64,000 nt of DNA from Eukaryota sp. TZLM1-RC (GCA_040285825.1 JAUPSS010000012.1:372001-436000), one strand, 5' to 3'. Positions 1 through 11,626 are shown, counted from the first letter of the stretch. Made by a program: numbers and translations. Notes: generated by a model not told the origin, from the sequence alone.

Positions 1-414
1 TGTTGTCACTGTTGATGTTTGTAAAGACTCAGCAATTGACTTTGCTGAAAAGAGCAAAATCAAAAAGTACAATGAACCCTTATCTCAGCTAGGACGTGTT
101 GAGTATGTTAAGTATCAGTTGGTTCCATTTGCTGTTTCTCTTTTTGGTAACATTGGAATATCTGGCATTAAATTTCTTGAAGGTTTCAGAAGTTTAATAA
201 AAGAAAGAGCAGGAAAAGAATTGAACTTCAATTTCTGGCACAATAGAATTGTTTTCAGTATTCTTAAAGCAATTCCAGAAATGTTGACCAAAGCACTGTT
301 ACAATTAGAAATAGAGTATGAAAATCGCGCGCTTAAAAGATTTGATGATGTTGATGCGTGTATTGAGGATATTGAGTTCTAGTTTTTTGTTTAATGTTTT
401 GTTAGCGTTGAAAA
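1..414 (+). pseudogene. REL-type non-LTR retrotransposon, C-terminal fragment (subfamily delta)
   Basis: The frame from the window edge to the stop at about 382 encodes the end of a restriction-like endonuclease domain. It begins with the PD-(D/E)XK-like strand VVTVDVC, then a lysine-rich segment (KIKKYNEPLSQL), then the conserved PFAVSLFGNIG block and a FWHNRIVFSI block. The same order recurs in more than fifteen other places in the window. The copy is cut by the window start, so the reverse transcriptase part is not visible. It is followed by an AATAAA-like tail. The family assignment rests on the shared block order with the nearly complete copy at 34832-38053. Confidence 0.75.
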
Positions 415-417
415 TAA

Positions 418-903
418 ATTTATACCAATCAAAAAAAAGATATTACCAAGACGCTATACGACCAGCAACTAGAAGCTCAACGACAACAAAATTTGCGAGT
501 TATTAGTATTGAAAGTCTTCAGAGCATGCACAGTACACTGAGCCTGTCAACTCAAGGTTGGGTTGAGTTCAAAATGCTTTATGAAAGCAATAAAATTGCT
601 GATCTCTACATTGTTCCTGAAAACGTGCTCAGATTCAAAATGTTGAAGAGTTCCAAATACGATATTGAAGAAGTCTCAATGCTCGATGACCAGATCGTAC
701 AATTTATCAAAAGAAAAGAAACACAGCTCGAAGAAGAGGTCAACTCCTTTAGAGAGGCTTTGAAAACAAAATATTCTGCTGAAATTAGTAATTTTGTTCG
801 ATCAATGTTGAACTCAGCTCCGGTTCCCACACAGCTTAATGCTGATGCAGAGCTCATGTTTGACAGCTGTAGAAATGTTAGTGATCCTCATGCGAAACTT
901 TAG
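418..903 (+). CDS. Hypothetical protein fragment, coiled-coil rich
   Basis: An open frame runs from just after a TAA at 415 to a TAG at 901-903, about 161 codons with no upstream start in frame; the first ATG is near position 526. The protein is hydrophilic and helix-prone, with a long charged stretch (DDQIVQFIKRKETQLEEEV) that looks like a coiled coil. I recognise no family. It lies between a REL fragment and the end of the convergent DD34E transposase, so it could be a second gene of that transposon or an interrupted host exon. Function unknown. Confidence 0.35.
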   Translation: MYTNQKKDITKTLYDQQLEAQRQQNLRVISIESLQSMHSTLSLSTQGWVEFKMLYESNKIADLYIVPENVLRFKMLKSSKYDIEEVSMLDDQIVQFIKRKETQLEEEVNSFREALKTKYSAEISNFVRSMLNSAPVPTQLNADAELMFDSCRNVSDPHAKL

Positions 904-955
904 TTTTTGAAAAATTACTAAACGATAAAAATTTAATTATGTATTTTAGAAATCA

Positions 956-1894
956 TTAATCAGTTGACACAAATTTTTTCAATCTTTCACTGTGCAAATA
1001 AGGAGACTTGTAGTTTTGTTGTTCAACGTAACCAGAGTGATTAAAGAGCGAGTTACAGTTATAGTTACGTAAGCTCTCAAGACAAGAAAAAATAATTTGG
1101 GTAGCAGGCACGTCAGGATAAAGTTTAGCTTCGTTTCGAACTCGTCTTCTTAAGATAGAGAAAAAACTCTCGATAAGATTACATTCTGGGCAGTATGGGG
1201 GCAAAAGAATGTATTTAATACCGGTTTTACTTACAGCTGCAAAAATTTCAGGTGACCTATGAATTCGACAGCCATCTAATATCAGAACAGAGCGTGGACC
1301 TGGAAATCGATACGTTACACCATCTCTGATTAAGTCTTTTAAGAAGCCAACAAAATCTGATCTGCTGAAGTGACCTTCCTTCATATGTGAGATCACATAG
1401 CCAAACATGTTAATACAAACGACCAGTGATATTTGGCGTGCATTAATTTTTCCAGCTTTGGCATGAATAGGAACTTTCTTTTTAGAATATCCTTTGTTTC
1501 GATGAAAATGTTCGTTTCGAAAACTCAATTCATCAATAAATAGTAGTGAAGACTGAATAATAGATCCCACTTCTTTCAAAAGAAATGCGTCATAGTTACG
1601 ATGCAGACTCTCTTTACACTTGTAGAGGACTGTTGATGCAACTTTATTTGAATATCCTGAATCAACAAGAATTCTTCGGATTGTTGACACTGAAGAAGCG
1701 ATACCAAACATATTCCTACAGAGAGTCTCCATTTCATGTACAAACATAAACGGATCGTTATCAACTATCTTCAACAAAATGTCAACTTCTGTGCATTTGA
1801 ACTTTTTTGACCGTTTACGTTTGTGTGTACCCCATTTAGAGGCGTCAAAGGAGTGTTTTAACCATCGAGATATCGTTGATTGTGATATAATCAA
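956..1894 (-). CDS. DD34E transposase, IS630/Tc1-mariner superfamily (N-terminally truncated)
   Basis: The 312-codon frame contains a complete DDE catalytic core: D121 in LLFIDE, D207 in VLILDGCRIH and E242 in NLIESFF, with exactly 34 residues between the last two (DD34E). The PPYCPECNLIE block is the counterpart of the family's YSPxLNPIE. Residues 1-12 (ISQSTISRWLK) look like the recognition helix of the first helix-turn-helix, and a second HTH-like segment follows at about 45-80. The frame begins at a TTG directly after a stop codon, and the first in-frame ATG is inside the second HTH. The N-terminus is therefore probably missing. The gene lies directly downstream of, and in the same direction as, the truncated Fanzor gene. 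I could not define terminal inverted repeats. Confidence 0.85.
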   Translation of the reverse strand: MIISQSTISRWLKHSFDASKWGTHKRKRSKKFKCTEVDILLKIVDNDPFMFVHEMETLCRNMFGIASSVSTIRRILVDSGYSNKVASTVLYKCKESLHRNYDAFLLKEVGSIIQSSLLFIDELSFRNEHFHRNKGYSKKKVPIHAKAGKINARQISLVVCINMFGYVISHMKEGHFSRSDFVGFLKDLIRDGVTYRFPGPRSVLILDGCRIHRSPEIFAAVSKTGIKYILLPPYCPECNLIESFFSILRRRVRNEAKLYPDVPATQIIFSCLESLRNYNCNSLFNHSGYVEQQNYKSPYLHSERLKKFVSTD

Positions 1895-1924
1895 CTAAAT
1901 TCCACAAGTCAACTCTATAAAAGT

Positions 1925-4508
1925 CAATTGTCAAAAAGAACTTGCCGAAGTTTGGCAACCACAAAGTCTGAGAACTCTATCAAAGTTGCTGAATTGGCAG
2001 CAAACGCAGATAATTCGGTGTTTGCGTCTTCAATTGTCATTTCGTTAGACTCTATCAATTGGTTCCTGTCGTAACCTACCTCAGTATATTTTGTAGCCCA
2101 TCGTTTTTATTTTTCATTCATGCTACTTTTCAAAGAACAGGACATCTGAGTCATTCTCAACCATTTGTACTTCTTGTCTTGATTCATCACCCGACTATTT
2201 CTTTGCTGTTCAATTTCATGCTGAGGAACCATGGCTAGTTCTTGATCAGTCTTTTTACTCCCAAAATACAATAAATCACATTTTCCAGGATCACAAACAA
2301 CAATTCGTTTGTCTTGAAATGTATCAACACCAACATCATCAATATATAATCCGAAATACTGGCCTTGTTTCCTGGCTCACATTTCTGACCTCGTAAATGC
2401 TGACGAACAAATTCTACTGTAATATTAAACATATCTGTGTGGATAATGTTGTTGAATTTATAGCCTTTCTGTTTGAACATTGGTTGGTTTAAATCGAGAA
2501 TATTAGACCAAAAGTCAAATTGCTGAGGTGGTTTGAATTTCGTAATTTGGGGTAGTGTATTCGACATTTGTCATCTCTGATCAGGCAACAAATCGTCCGT
2601 CAATGTTTGTCTAATAATTGTCCATATTCTTCTTGTATCAATAAAAAATATCCAGGGCCTACAGTGGTTGAAACAGGAGAAATATGATAAGGTTTTTTCT
2701 CTACTGGAGATATATTGGGCAATTGTAATTGCTGTGTTTTAGGAATATTTGAGGATCTTTTTCAACAGCGTCTACAACAAAATGTATATCCACTGGAAAT
2801 ATGTTGTCAACTAAATTCTCGTCAGTGACCAAATTCAATCAATAATTTGACAAGTGAATGGCTCAATAGGACTTTCAAATATGTCTGTAAGTTCATTATT
2901 TCTCATATCATGTTGTTCAAATAAATCGAAACAATCGTCATTCAGAAGGTCTGAAATATTTTCTGGATGATGAAACAAAGAACTCAAGCAATCTCTATCA
3001 TCAATTAAAAATAAGTAATTGAATTGACGAAGTCTAAATCTAAATAGTGAAATAATTGTAGATAATGGCGTTGAGTATCCACCCAGCTTGTGCATTTCCG
3101 ATAACACATATTCCACAACTACTTTGTCAAAGTCAACATTACAAAATTGATTAATATGTTTTTCATAATACAGTTTCAAATTATTCAACATTGGCAAATA
3201 TTACTGCGGCCATATACTGAGGTGGTCTACTGAAGCCATCAGTTGGAAATCGTGGAAAAAACTCCGGCCTTCATTTCAAATGGTCTACATAACCTATAGT
3301 TTTGTTCAACTTTTGTTGTTCAAAGGTAGTCGATGATCCATAATCTCCTTCACCATAAACAAAGTTTTCAAAGTCCTTTGGAAATGCACTTTTTCGTTTC
3401 ACCATTTCTTGTCCATAATACCCAGTTGAAATATAACGAGTTCTGGCCATTAATGATTCATTTAATTGGGCAGATATTCGTGGTGGTATAAAACTACGTT
3501 CAGAACAAGACTGTAAATACAGCTTTAAGCAACAAGTTGTATGAATACGTAACTGTTGAAATTTTACCACAGTTCCTTCAATTTGAGTATCGCGTTTGAA
3601 CGTTTAACCATTGAGTTGACGGTCGCTCGAATGGTTTTATAAGATGATCAAATCAATTTGCCTTTCTGAAACAGCACGAAAAGTTTCAGACAAAGGATAC
3701 AATCATGAAGCCCATATTGAATCGAATTTTGTATTAGAGGAGAAATAGCTAAACAATCAATTGGCAAAATATGGTAAAATTCCTGATAAAGTTTGGTTTT
3801 CTTTGCATTTATCATTTTATATGCCAAATTACCTAATCCATGTCCGTAGAATATTTTAATAGTTTTTTGGCAAATAACAAAGTATCTAAAAGGAAAAAGC
3901 CGTTGCTGATTATCAATAAGGCGTTTTCGTCAGAGAATATTTCTGCCTGAACATTCATATCAATGTCTGGTAATCTGATTTGAGGACTCATTCTCAATAT
4001 AAGTGAATATTTACTCTCCAAAAAGTAATTATGGCGATCAAACTTACCAATAATAATCAAAAATACACTTTTTGATCTGAAATACACTCACCCATTTGCT
4101 CATCAGTTTTCTTTTTCAAAAGATTTGAACCTTCTTTTCTCTTTTTGTTGATAATATTGGCAATAGGGATAAATTGGCCATCATGATTTTGGTAAAGATG
4201 CCATCCTGATAGGTTTCAAGTTTAAAGGACTCAACAGTGGGAAATTTTGATTTGGGGTAATTGATGTGAATTGAAGCAATGAATCAGGCTTGAAGCCACT
4301 AGGACCTGGCTCAATTTTTTGGACCATACTCGGTTTCAATGGTTTTTTGTCGAAATCTTCTTGTTCTCGATATTCAACATTATTTTCAACACAAATTTCT
4401 CGGCTCAGTGATTTTTGTTGTTTGTTTCGCTTACGCTTTGATGTTTGTTGGTCAAAAATCGCTTTTCTTTTTATTTTTGATGGAGGAGTTGATTTAAAAA
4501 TGGATGTT
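1925..4508 (-). pseudogene. Fanzor1-like (eukaryotic TnpB homologue) RNA-guided nuclease, decayed N-terminal and central part
   Basis: Read on the minus strand, at least five frame segments line up in the order of a Fanzor1 protein. (i) 4508-4220 is a basic, nuclear-localisation-like N-terminus (KIKRK, KRKRNKQQK). (ii) 4220-4090 continues it (GWHLYQNHDGQFIP). (iii) 3590-3271 carries RIHTTCCLKLYLQSC. (iv) 3197-2835 carries LKLYYEKHINQFCN. (v) 2567-1925 carries the pre-RuvC strand YKFNNIIHTDMFNITVEF, the RuvC-I motif RIVVCDPGKCDLLYFG (about 2313-2266) and TELSAFAANSATLIEFSDF. RuvC-II, the zinc ribbon and RuvC-III are missing, because the sequence runs into the DD34E transposase at about 1905. 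Frameshifts and an in-frame stop show it is inactive. Family knowledge: Fanzor1 genes are carried by several eukaryotic DNA transposons, including Tc1/mariner elements, which fits the neighbour. Its 5' side is interrupted by a gypsy element at 4509. Confidence 0.78.
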
Positions 4509-4645
4509 TGATGCCGTCTGTGTCATATGATAACAAAGAGTAAGGATAAATTTTTTAGAATTTCACCGGCCCTTATAAAGGCCATCACTAGTGAACTATA
4601 CTATATAAATACAAATGTACTAGACTAATTGTCCACAGTATAACA
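4509..4645 (-). repeat. 3' LTR of gypsy A
   Basis: This 137-bp repeat matches 11627-11763 with only a few mismatches, which suggests a fairly recent insertion. It contains a TATATAA box on the coding strand side and starts one base after the last pol codon region, so it is the 3' LTR for the minus-strand element. Confidence 0.85.
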
Positions 4646-6004
4646 CTACCTTTTCCCTCTCTTAGATCTCGAACGAGAGCTACGAGTACTGATTGCGGGG
4701 GAATTAGTCTTAGGTTTGGAATTAGAAGATGCCTTCCGTTTCCTGGTAGTGCGAGGGCTAATAGAGCGCAAATATGTTTGATATTCCCCAGTGCTTTTGA
4801 CGTCAGCAACTGGGACAGACGAAGTCTCGCCGTCATACCAAACTGCGGTACAATAAGGAACTTTATTATTGTTCGAATCTACGTAATCAAAGTGATCTAT
4901 AATTTTAACGATTACAGATTCTTCCATATCGCCAGCAGCAATATTCTTATGCCAATCAAGATTTTCTTTAGGGAAGTCTGAAAGGTATAATTTACAATGT
5001 TTTATACTAGCTGTAGATAACGAGCCAGTGACTAAGTTCTTGAGCAATAAGCTTTTATTGGATTTTACTTCTTCAATGAGAAAAGGGCCAGCGTAGCAAC
5101 CATGGAATTTACCATTAGTTTTTAATCGCAAAACCAAGTCACCTTTATTAAAAGGGTTCCTATGTTTGTTAACTTCAGGCAGTTGTTGAGCTTGCCTGAG
5201 CTCTGCCTCTTCTCTCTTCTTTGAAATCCTTTCAAGTTTTGCTTCGAGATCTTTAACAAAGGGAATATTAACATTAGCTGATTTTATTAGTTCAATCATA
5301 TTATTAGGATCAGCTCTAGGGCTGTGGTAGCTACCAAACATTAAATTGTAGGGCGAATGACCAGTAACTCTACTAATAGTTGAATTGATTTGAAGTTGTA
5401 CAATTGGGATGTATTCACTCCAATTGCTGTAATCGCCAGAGTCCACCAAAATCTTTCTTAGACTTTGACTCTGTGTCGTCTTTTTACTAAACCATTGCTT
5501 TGTGAAAAGCTAGTTAGTGAACGACTTACTTCAATGTTTAATAAATCGCATAACTTTTTGAAAATGGCATTTGCAAATTCAATACCATTGTCATTTTAAA
5601 TCAACAGTGGGAACTGCATTCAATTCCTTTACAGGGCAAATGATCGTATACCTAATGAATGAATCTACAAAAACTATTAAATATTTGAATCCATTATCAT
5701 CTTGATGTAATGGTCCAATAGTGTCTGCATTTAATCGTGCAAAAGGTCGATCAGCCCAAAGAGAGCCAGATGATTCAATGATATTTTTAGGTACATGTGC
5801 CGTCTTTTGACATGCTGGGCATCTCTTAATATGATTAATCATGTTTTTGCGCATGTCGGGCCAAAAGTAATCACTATTGAGTAATTTCTTTACGCTAGCC
5901 GTCACACTAGGATGGCCAACATTTGCATGTCCATGAATGAAAGTTAAGGTCTGCTTCTTTAAACTATCTGGGATAACAATCTTCCCACGGTTGTTGGTAT
6001 ACAA
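4646..6004 (-). pseudogene. Gypsy A integrase with chromodomain-like tail
   Basis: From 6004 the frame shows the integrase zinc-binding HHCC region (HGHANVGHPSV ... CPACQK), then the first catalytic Asp in LNADTIGPL and a second conserved region LIVFVDSF. A stop and frameshift near 5590 break it. The DDE continues around 5590-5450 (DNGIEFAN) and the frame 5449-4646 resumes with the integrase C-terminus. That ends in a segment (VIVKIIDHFDYVDSN ... TAVWYDGE) whose spacing resembles the chromodomain at the C-terminus of chromoviral integrases, and a basic RSRSKRGKR tail. The stop is immediately before the 3' LTR. Confidence 0.8.
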
Positions 6005-6067
6005 TCGAATATTTGAATTATATTTGTAATCTTTATAATAATCTGGGTTTGAATCAACATCTATAAG

Positions 6068-6877
6068 TTATTCTTGCCTAATCTTTGAGATCCATGTGTC
6101 AAATAAATGAAATTTAATATCCTCAACTGCTTCTTTTAAAGCAGGTAAGCTATTGATCGTGGGTAGCTCAATTGTGGACGGTTGAGTAATATCATCCCTT
6201 AACAAATTCACTCTAGTTAATGAATTTAAATAGGGTAATTGTTCTTCAACTCTGTGAGGTGCCAAGTTTCTCACTTGTTGAACTCGAGGAGTTTTGGGTT
6301 TAGTATCAACCAATCTAGACAACATGTCTGCCCAATAATTCTCCTCGCCTGCAGTGTGGACTACATCAAAATTGAATTCTGACAATATTGGTAGCCACCT
6401 CTTCACAATTCTGTTCTTTTCAGGAGCTGATATAAAGTATGCTAAATTTCTATGGTCAGTGAATATAGTTAATTTCCTCGAAATTAAATAATTTTCTAAA
6501 CTACTGTCAGTGAGAATTAGTAAAATTGCATACAACTCTTGCTGAAGTACAGACCAATTCTTCTGTGCAGTTGATAATAATCTGCTAAAAAAGGCAATAG
6601 GTACAACCTTTCTCTTAATTAGCGGTGTCGTAGGATCTTTAGGTGGGTTAGCTCCTTGCCATATTACTCCACCTACAGCCACATCGGACGCGTCAGCACT
6701 AATAAAAATATGCTTGTCTTCTGAGGGCAATTCAAGAGGGATATTTGTTTTAATAAGATTTATAATCTTATCAAAAGCCTCGTCATGATCAGGAGTCCAC
6801 TTGATTTTTGACGGTTTGTTTCTGGTTAATTTGTTGATTGGTTCTATCAAATCAAAGAAATTCGGCAGTTTCGGCAA
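6068..6877 (-). pseudogene. Gypsy A RNase H domain
   Basis: The open frame shows the RT connection (KIKWTPDHDEAFDKI), then RNase H motifs FISADASDVAVGG (first catalytic Asp), LQQELYAI (catalytic Glu) and IFTDHRNLAYF (Asp). These are the standard Ty3/gypsy RNase H signatures. The continuous pol polyprotein is split from the upstream RT by a stop near 6890. Confidence 0.85.
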
Positions 6878-6889
6878 CCATTCACGTAT

Positions 6890-8172
6890 TTAATTGATCG
6901 AACCTACAAAACTCCTTACTTCAGCTAATGTCCTGGGTGTGGGTAGGATGATCAGTTTCTCTATCCTAGATTCATCTCCGTAACGGGTTTTGTTTACAAA
7001 AATTGTACCTAGAATTTTTTTTCATGTTTGCAAGTGGTAAAGCTTCAGTTGGGTAGGTCCACGTTAATTCTAAAACGTTTTGTGCATTCTAGGCCCATAC
7101 CTACTCTGGATAGAAATTCATCCAAGGTTGAAGCTACTAATATAATATTATCGATATATATATATTACCGTTCGTGATGTGACATATGAGATGTTCAAGT
7201 GTTACAATTTTAGTTGCAAAGTAGAACCTTTGTTGAAGCATTATAGTGATGATAATCTTTTTAATTCACGTCGAGGTGATTTAATTGCTCCTTTTGTGGA
7301 TTCCTCTCAAGTTGTTGTTGATTTCACTACAGTTGATCCCTTTGCTTTTGTTTATCGCGATGATGTTTTACTTAGTACTAATGGTCATTTAAACAAGGCT
7401 GAAGATCGTAAGAGAGATAAATATACTGAGATATTAAATGATTTGAATAACCTTTATTCGAAGTTTTCGTTTGTTCCTTTTGCCTTTTCGATTTTTGGCA
7501 ACATTGGACAATCCGCCTTGAATTTCATCAATGATTTTGGTAATTTATGTCGTTCAAGTGGTAAGAATTTTGCAGAGAATTTATGGAAAAATCGTATCAT
7601 TTTCGCTTTGTACAGAAGTGTTCCCAAGTACTTGAGTTTAATGATGTCTAAACTTTATAAGGATTCATCAAGAGTTGGCGTGGAGAATTTCGTTTCTTAT
7701 GTGTTTTAGTTTGTTTTGTTTTTATTTGATTCTTTATATAAATGGTTTGATTTAATAAATAAATTATCGATATATATATATAAATAAATACACCTTCGGA
7801 ATCAAACATTTCCATCATCATGTTTTGGAAGACTGCAGGAAAGTTCTTCAAACCAAAACAAGCCCTTTTTAAACTGATCGACATCACGGGAATTGATACG
7901 GTAGATTTATCAATGTCCTCTTCTGCAATTTTGAGCTGCCAAAATGCCTGAGGTAAATCTAGAGTTGCTATATAGTAAGCTTTACTTAGAAACTCTAAAA
8001 TGTCGCTAATCCTGAGCAAATTTGCCTCTACAGGTTTAGTTAAATCATTTACTCCACCAATACCATTAAAATCGCCAGTTAATCGTGGTTTCCTGTGATC
8101 AGGGTAAATCACAAGACAGATGGAACTACTGAATTGAAACTTTGCGGGCACAGCAAATCCATTACGGATCAA
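6890..8172 (-). pseudogene. Gypsy A reverse transcriptase, interrupted
   Basis: From 8172 the minus frame shows finger and palm motifs: PRLTGDFNGIGGVNDL, ATLDLPQAFWQLKIAEED and RACFGLKNFPAVFQN, then FIYI where YxDD is expected. At exactly that place a REL element has inserted (7166-7762), with a TA-rich duplication on both sides. Downstream of the insertion (7146-6890) the RT thumb continues in broken frames. The catalytic YxDD box itself is not intact. Confidence 0.8.
7166..7762 (+). mobile_element. REL non-LTR copy (subfamily alpha), 5'-truncated, inserted in gypsy A RT
   Basis: The insert is flanked by perfect 19-bp direct repeats, ATTATCGATATATATATAT at 7147-7165 and 7763-7781. It carries a 176-codon frame (7179-7709) containing the REL core: SRRGDLIAPF, VVDFTTVDP and AEDRKRDKY, then FVPFAFSIFGNIGQSA and LWKNRIIFALYRSVPKY. 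Only the C-terminal endonuclease part remains, as expected for 5'-truncated target-primed reverse transcription. The frame is open to its own TAG, so the copy is young. Its orientation is opposite to gypsy A. Confidence 0.88.
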
Positions 8173-9005
8173 TTCGTTAAAATTTCCTCGGCTACCCGTT
8201 GTTTTCCTGGGTTTAATCTTCGAGGTTTCCTTTTGACGATCTTACTTTCGTCGTAAAATGGAATGGTCATCGGCTGACAATCTATTCCATCCGGGTGAGG
8301 TAGCCCACTGCACACATCTCTGTATTCTTCTAGTAGCAAGACTAGGCGTTCCTCGTCCCTAATGTCATCCAGGCATATTCTACAGCCCAACTCATCTAAA
8401 AAATGTTTGAATGTGGAGTGTCCAATACTATTACCTAATATAGTTTTATTCTGTATTAAATCAATACAATTAACAGGTTGACAGGTTCTGTTATCAAACT
8501 CACATTCTGCATTCAAGATGGTGCGATGTTCGCGGTCTAAACTAATATTAATACCGTGCTCCATGCGCAGCCCCAAGGTTTGTAAAAGGTCTCTTCCAAT
8601 CAAAAAATTATTGGTACCAGGTATGATCTGGAACTCGATCCTTAAATACACGTGAGTGGCCAAGCTACCCACATTGAGAGCAAGAACACCATTCGCACTT
8701 CCTAGGGTCGTGGAGGGATTACCATTTGCTGATAGGTATTCGACGGTTTTATTCTCGTCAATTGTCATTCGACATTTTAAGGCTAGATCCATCGATAATG
8801 CTGAGAATGCAGCTCCACTATCGATTTCGCCTTGTACTTCCACGTTATTTATTGAGCAGGTCAACAAGAGTTCCCTGTTAGAACTTACTTGGTCTCCTGT
8901 CACCCTGGATAGTCTAACACTGTGGATAGAACCCACAGGATTGGATGACTCTCTAAATCTTTTTAAAGGCTTTAGATGTTTATAATTCGAGTCAATTTTG
9001 CTCAT
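8169..9005 (-). pseudogene. Gypsy A aspartic protease and start of RT
   Basis: The frame contains the retropepsin active site EIDSGAAFSAL followed by a flap-like region and LIGRDLLQTLGL, then the spacer leading into RT (SGLPHPDGIDCQPMTI, FYDESKIV). The gypsy order PR-RT is conserved. The overlap with the RT frame at 8172 indicates a former continuous pol or a frameshift. Confidence 0.85.
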
Positions 9006-9301
9006 TTTATTGATAGAACTACGTTACCACGTTTACTACCATCTCCTCCTCTTCGTTTCTTACTTCCAGGTCTGCCAACGACGGAGAAGAACTTTTCTTC
9101 AGCATGTTTATCTGTGTTACAGATGCCACACCATTGCCCAGATGGGGTTTGCTTGGGGTGATGTTTACCTCTACCGCCACCTCTAGATCCTCTAAGATGA
9201 TCTCTGGAGGGACGTCTTGACTGGCTAGGTCCTCTGAACGAAGGGTTGTTCCCAAATAATATTTTAACATTGGACAGTTCCAAATTTTGGTATTCTGTCA
9301 T
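9002..9301 (-). pseudogene. Gypsy A nucleocapsid-like segment
   Basis: The short frame is rich in Arg and Gly (SRDHLRGSRGGGRGK) and contains WCGICNTDKHAEEKF, a CxxC...H pattern like a nucleocapsid zinc knuckle lacking its last Cys. It overlaps the protease frame by 4 bp. This is the expected position of the NC domain at the end of gag. Confidence 0.6.
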
Positions 9302-11230
9302 CTTCTGAATAAAGGCTTGCCCTAAATCGTAGATCGCATCGCTAAGTTTCCTAACATTTGCTTTCCTGGAGGAAATTCGTCAATCCAAATTGCATAGGTA
9401 TTGACTAATTGGTTGTTAGTCTTCTTATTAATCTCCTGTAGAATCAATCTAGCAGGGTAAACAACTGAGGGCTGCCCATCGGTTCCCGGCATAGCGGTTG
9501 ACCGTCTTATGATATAAACAAATTGTTGGATGAAAGTGTTCTAAATTACCTCCACAGGTTTGCGACTAATCTCGGGTGGTTTTGTGGCTGATATAGCAGC
9601 ATGAACTTCAGAAATTCTTCTGTATTGGGTGCTAAATAGCAAAAATTCCCAAATCTCGTGGTCGGTTGCATTCCTATCTAAAGGTTCTTTGCGACCTCCA
9701 AGACGAGTTTTCCATTGGTCCATAACTGTGCCCTCGATCATTTCGCTCAAATATAGGGGGTAGATTTCATAAAACATCGAACGTACGAAATCAAATTCGT
9801 GGATTGGCTCCCCATATTTGGTGATCGGCTGAAAAGGTCTCATAGGTCCATCTCGGTCCCTTTTGGTTTTATCCCAATTCGCAAAATTTACCACAAAATC
9901 GAAAACTTTCTTGGAATCAAAACCATCATCCAATTTCTTTAGTTGTCTTTTCCTTTCTTCTATTATCTTGATGAGCTTTTCTTCATCAGTGAATGGTTTG
10001 TTGTACACCAGAGGAAAGAACCAAAGGGTCTCATGGTATGTTAGTTGAAGGACTACTAGCTACCAAGGGAATAGTGGGAGGGACAGGACTACTTTGTCCA
10101 GAAGCTTGTGCAGATGATCGTCTTCTTCTTAGATACGGTGCTACTGAAGGAGTCGAGAATAATAATTGATTTGCTTCTTCAGATGGTAGCATCTCGCTCA
10201 AGTCTAGGATTTGGCGATGTTTGGGTGGATCATCCTGCTCAGGCAACTTCTGAGTATCAGGTTTAAAAGTACCCCAATCTGGAGCATTTTTGGAACCTTG
10301 AGGGATTCCATCCACATCATGTTTATAAGGGAGGCAACTACTTTTGACCAGGATATTTTCAAAAACTCTCTGATCTGGGTAGCTGTCAACCCAAGCTTTG
10401 AGCTTAACTATCCAAGGATCTGGATAAACCAGTTTTATATTATTAGGTCCTACCCGTTGTTCAACTAATTCAATGATCTTGGTTCCCTTTGTTCTCACAA
10501 AGGTTTCCTTGCGGTGAAATTGAATTGTATCTCCGCGATCAGCAACGAACATACTACCTAATAGCGTTAACACATCCGTCATTCTATCACTTGGATGAAT
10601 GTTTTCAACAAGGAAGTGTCTTACTGTTCCTCTCATCATACGGCCTGCATGGTGATGAGGGTACATTTTGGCAATCCAAAACATACGATCATTTTCCAAC
10701 TCGTTGCCTCCGGAATACTGGTTCCTAGCACGGATCCGTTGATCAGGAATGGCATCTCTGTGCCAAAACTGTGGTTTTGGGGTAGCAGCCTGGTATTTCG
10801 AACGTGGGTTGTCGAAGCAACAATTCTCAGGATCTTCTGCTACATACTGGACTACACTCTCAGCACATTGATCGAGCCTAGTTGACATATCCGGGCCTTG
10901 ATCTTGTTCTTGGTGAACTACATCGTCCATGGTATAACCACGCGAGCTACCAAAGAGGAGGGGCCATCTTTTCTTTAGAAATTCTTCCCTGTCACCTACG
11001 TAACTGGGGTCCGAGACAATATTTGCCTCTGTCTCAATGGCCTTGACGAATTCGTCATCACTCAAATCCCTAATATCATCGGGTGAAGAAGCTCGAATAT
11101 TTAGGAGGAACTCCTGAACGAAAAGGGTTACCTTCTCTTTTAAATGTTGACGGTACCACTTTTGAGAGGTGCGGTATTCCGTATCTGTCCAATCTGCAGA
11201 AAAGGATGGGCGTCTGGGTGGTTCATCACC
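9302..11230 (-). pseudogene. Gypsy A gag-like region
   Basis: Two long open frames (11065-10031 and 10008-9541) lie between the 5' LTR and the nucleocapsid-like segment. They encode a capsid-like, mostly helical protein with no enzyme motif (for example DREEFLKKRWPLLFGSSRG). A third frame before 11065 (WTDTEYRTSQKWYRQHLKEK) continues the same protein upstream after a frameshift near 11230. The region 11230-11490 encodes an acidic Pro/Ser/Asp-rich stretch. Assignment as gag is by position. Confidence 0.65.
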
Positions 11231-11626
11231 ATTCCGTCACCGTCACCGTCGTTAGGGTTGTCCTCGCCCAGCTGAGATGTATCCGTAGTAACTGGCTGAT
11301 CTTCTTCTTCTTTAGGTTTACCAGTATCAGAAAGAGGAGGGTTTGGATTCGAGGAACCCGTGCCTTCCCCATCAACTGGCTTGACGAAAAGCTTAGTGTT
11401 GGTTCCTTCAACCGGTACAAGCTTTGCTCCATTAGGAAGCGTGTTATTGGGGTCTTACCCGGGGAAAAGGTTCCCATGGTTACTCTCATTTTGAGGGGAC
11501 GCTCTCTTCCTCAGGGAGGTTACTCACCGTGGGTGGTGACGGATTGTTCTCCTTCAAAGAAGGGACATTACTCTTCCTCAGAGAGGAAGGAGAGTTATCA
11601 TTGTGGCCTTTCGGGCCATTAATTAA

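Noticed and set aside
956-1915. AGTTGAC at 962-968 and its complement at 1908-1914 as terminal inverted repeats of the DD34E transposon
   Set aside because: Only 7 bp match, and the left copy lies inside the transposase stop region; not enough to define transposon ends.
4290-4315. Second 2A-like peptide (IEPGP) in the Fanzor N-terminus
   Set aside because: It lacks the DxExN part of the DxExNPGP motif.
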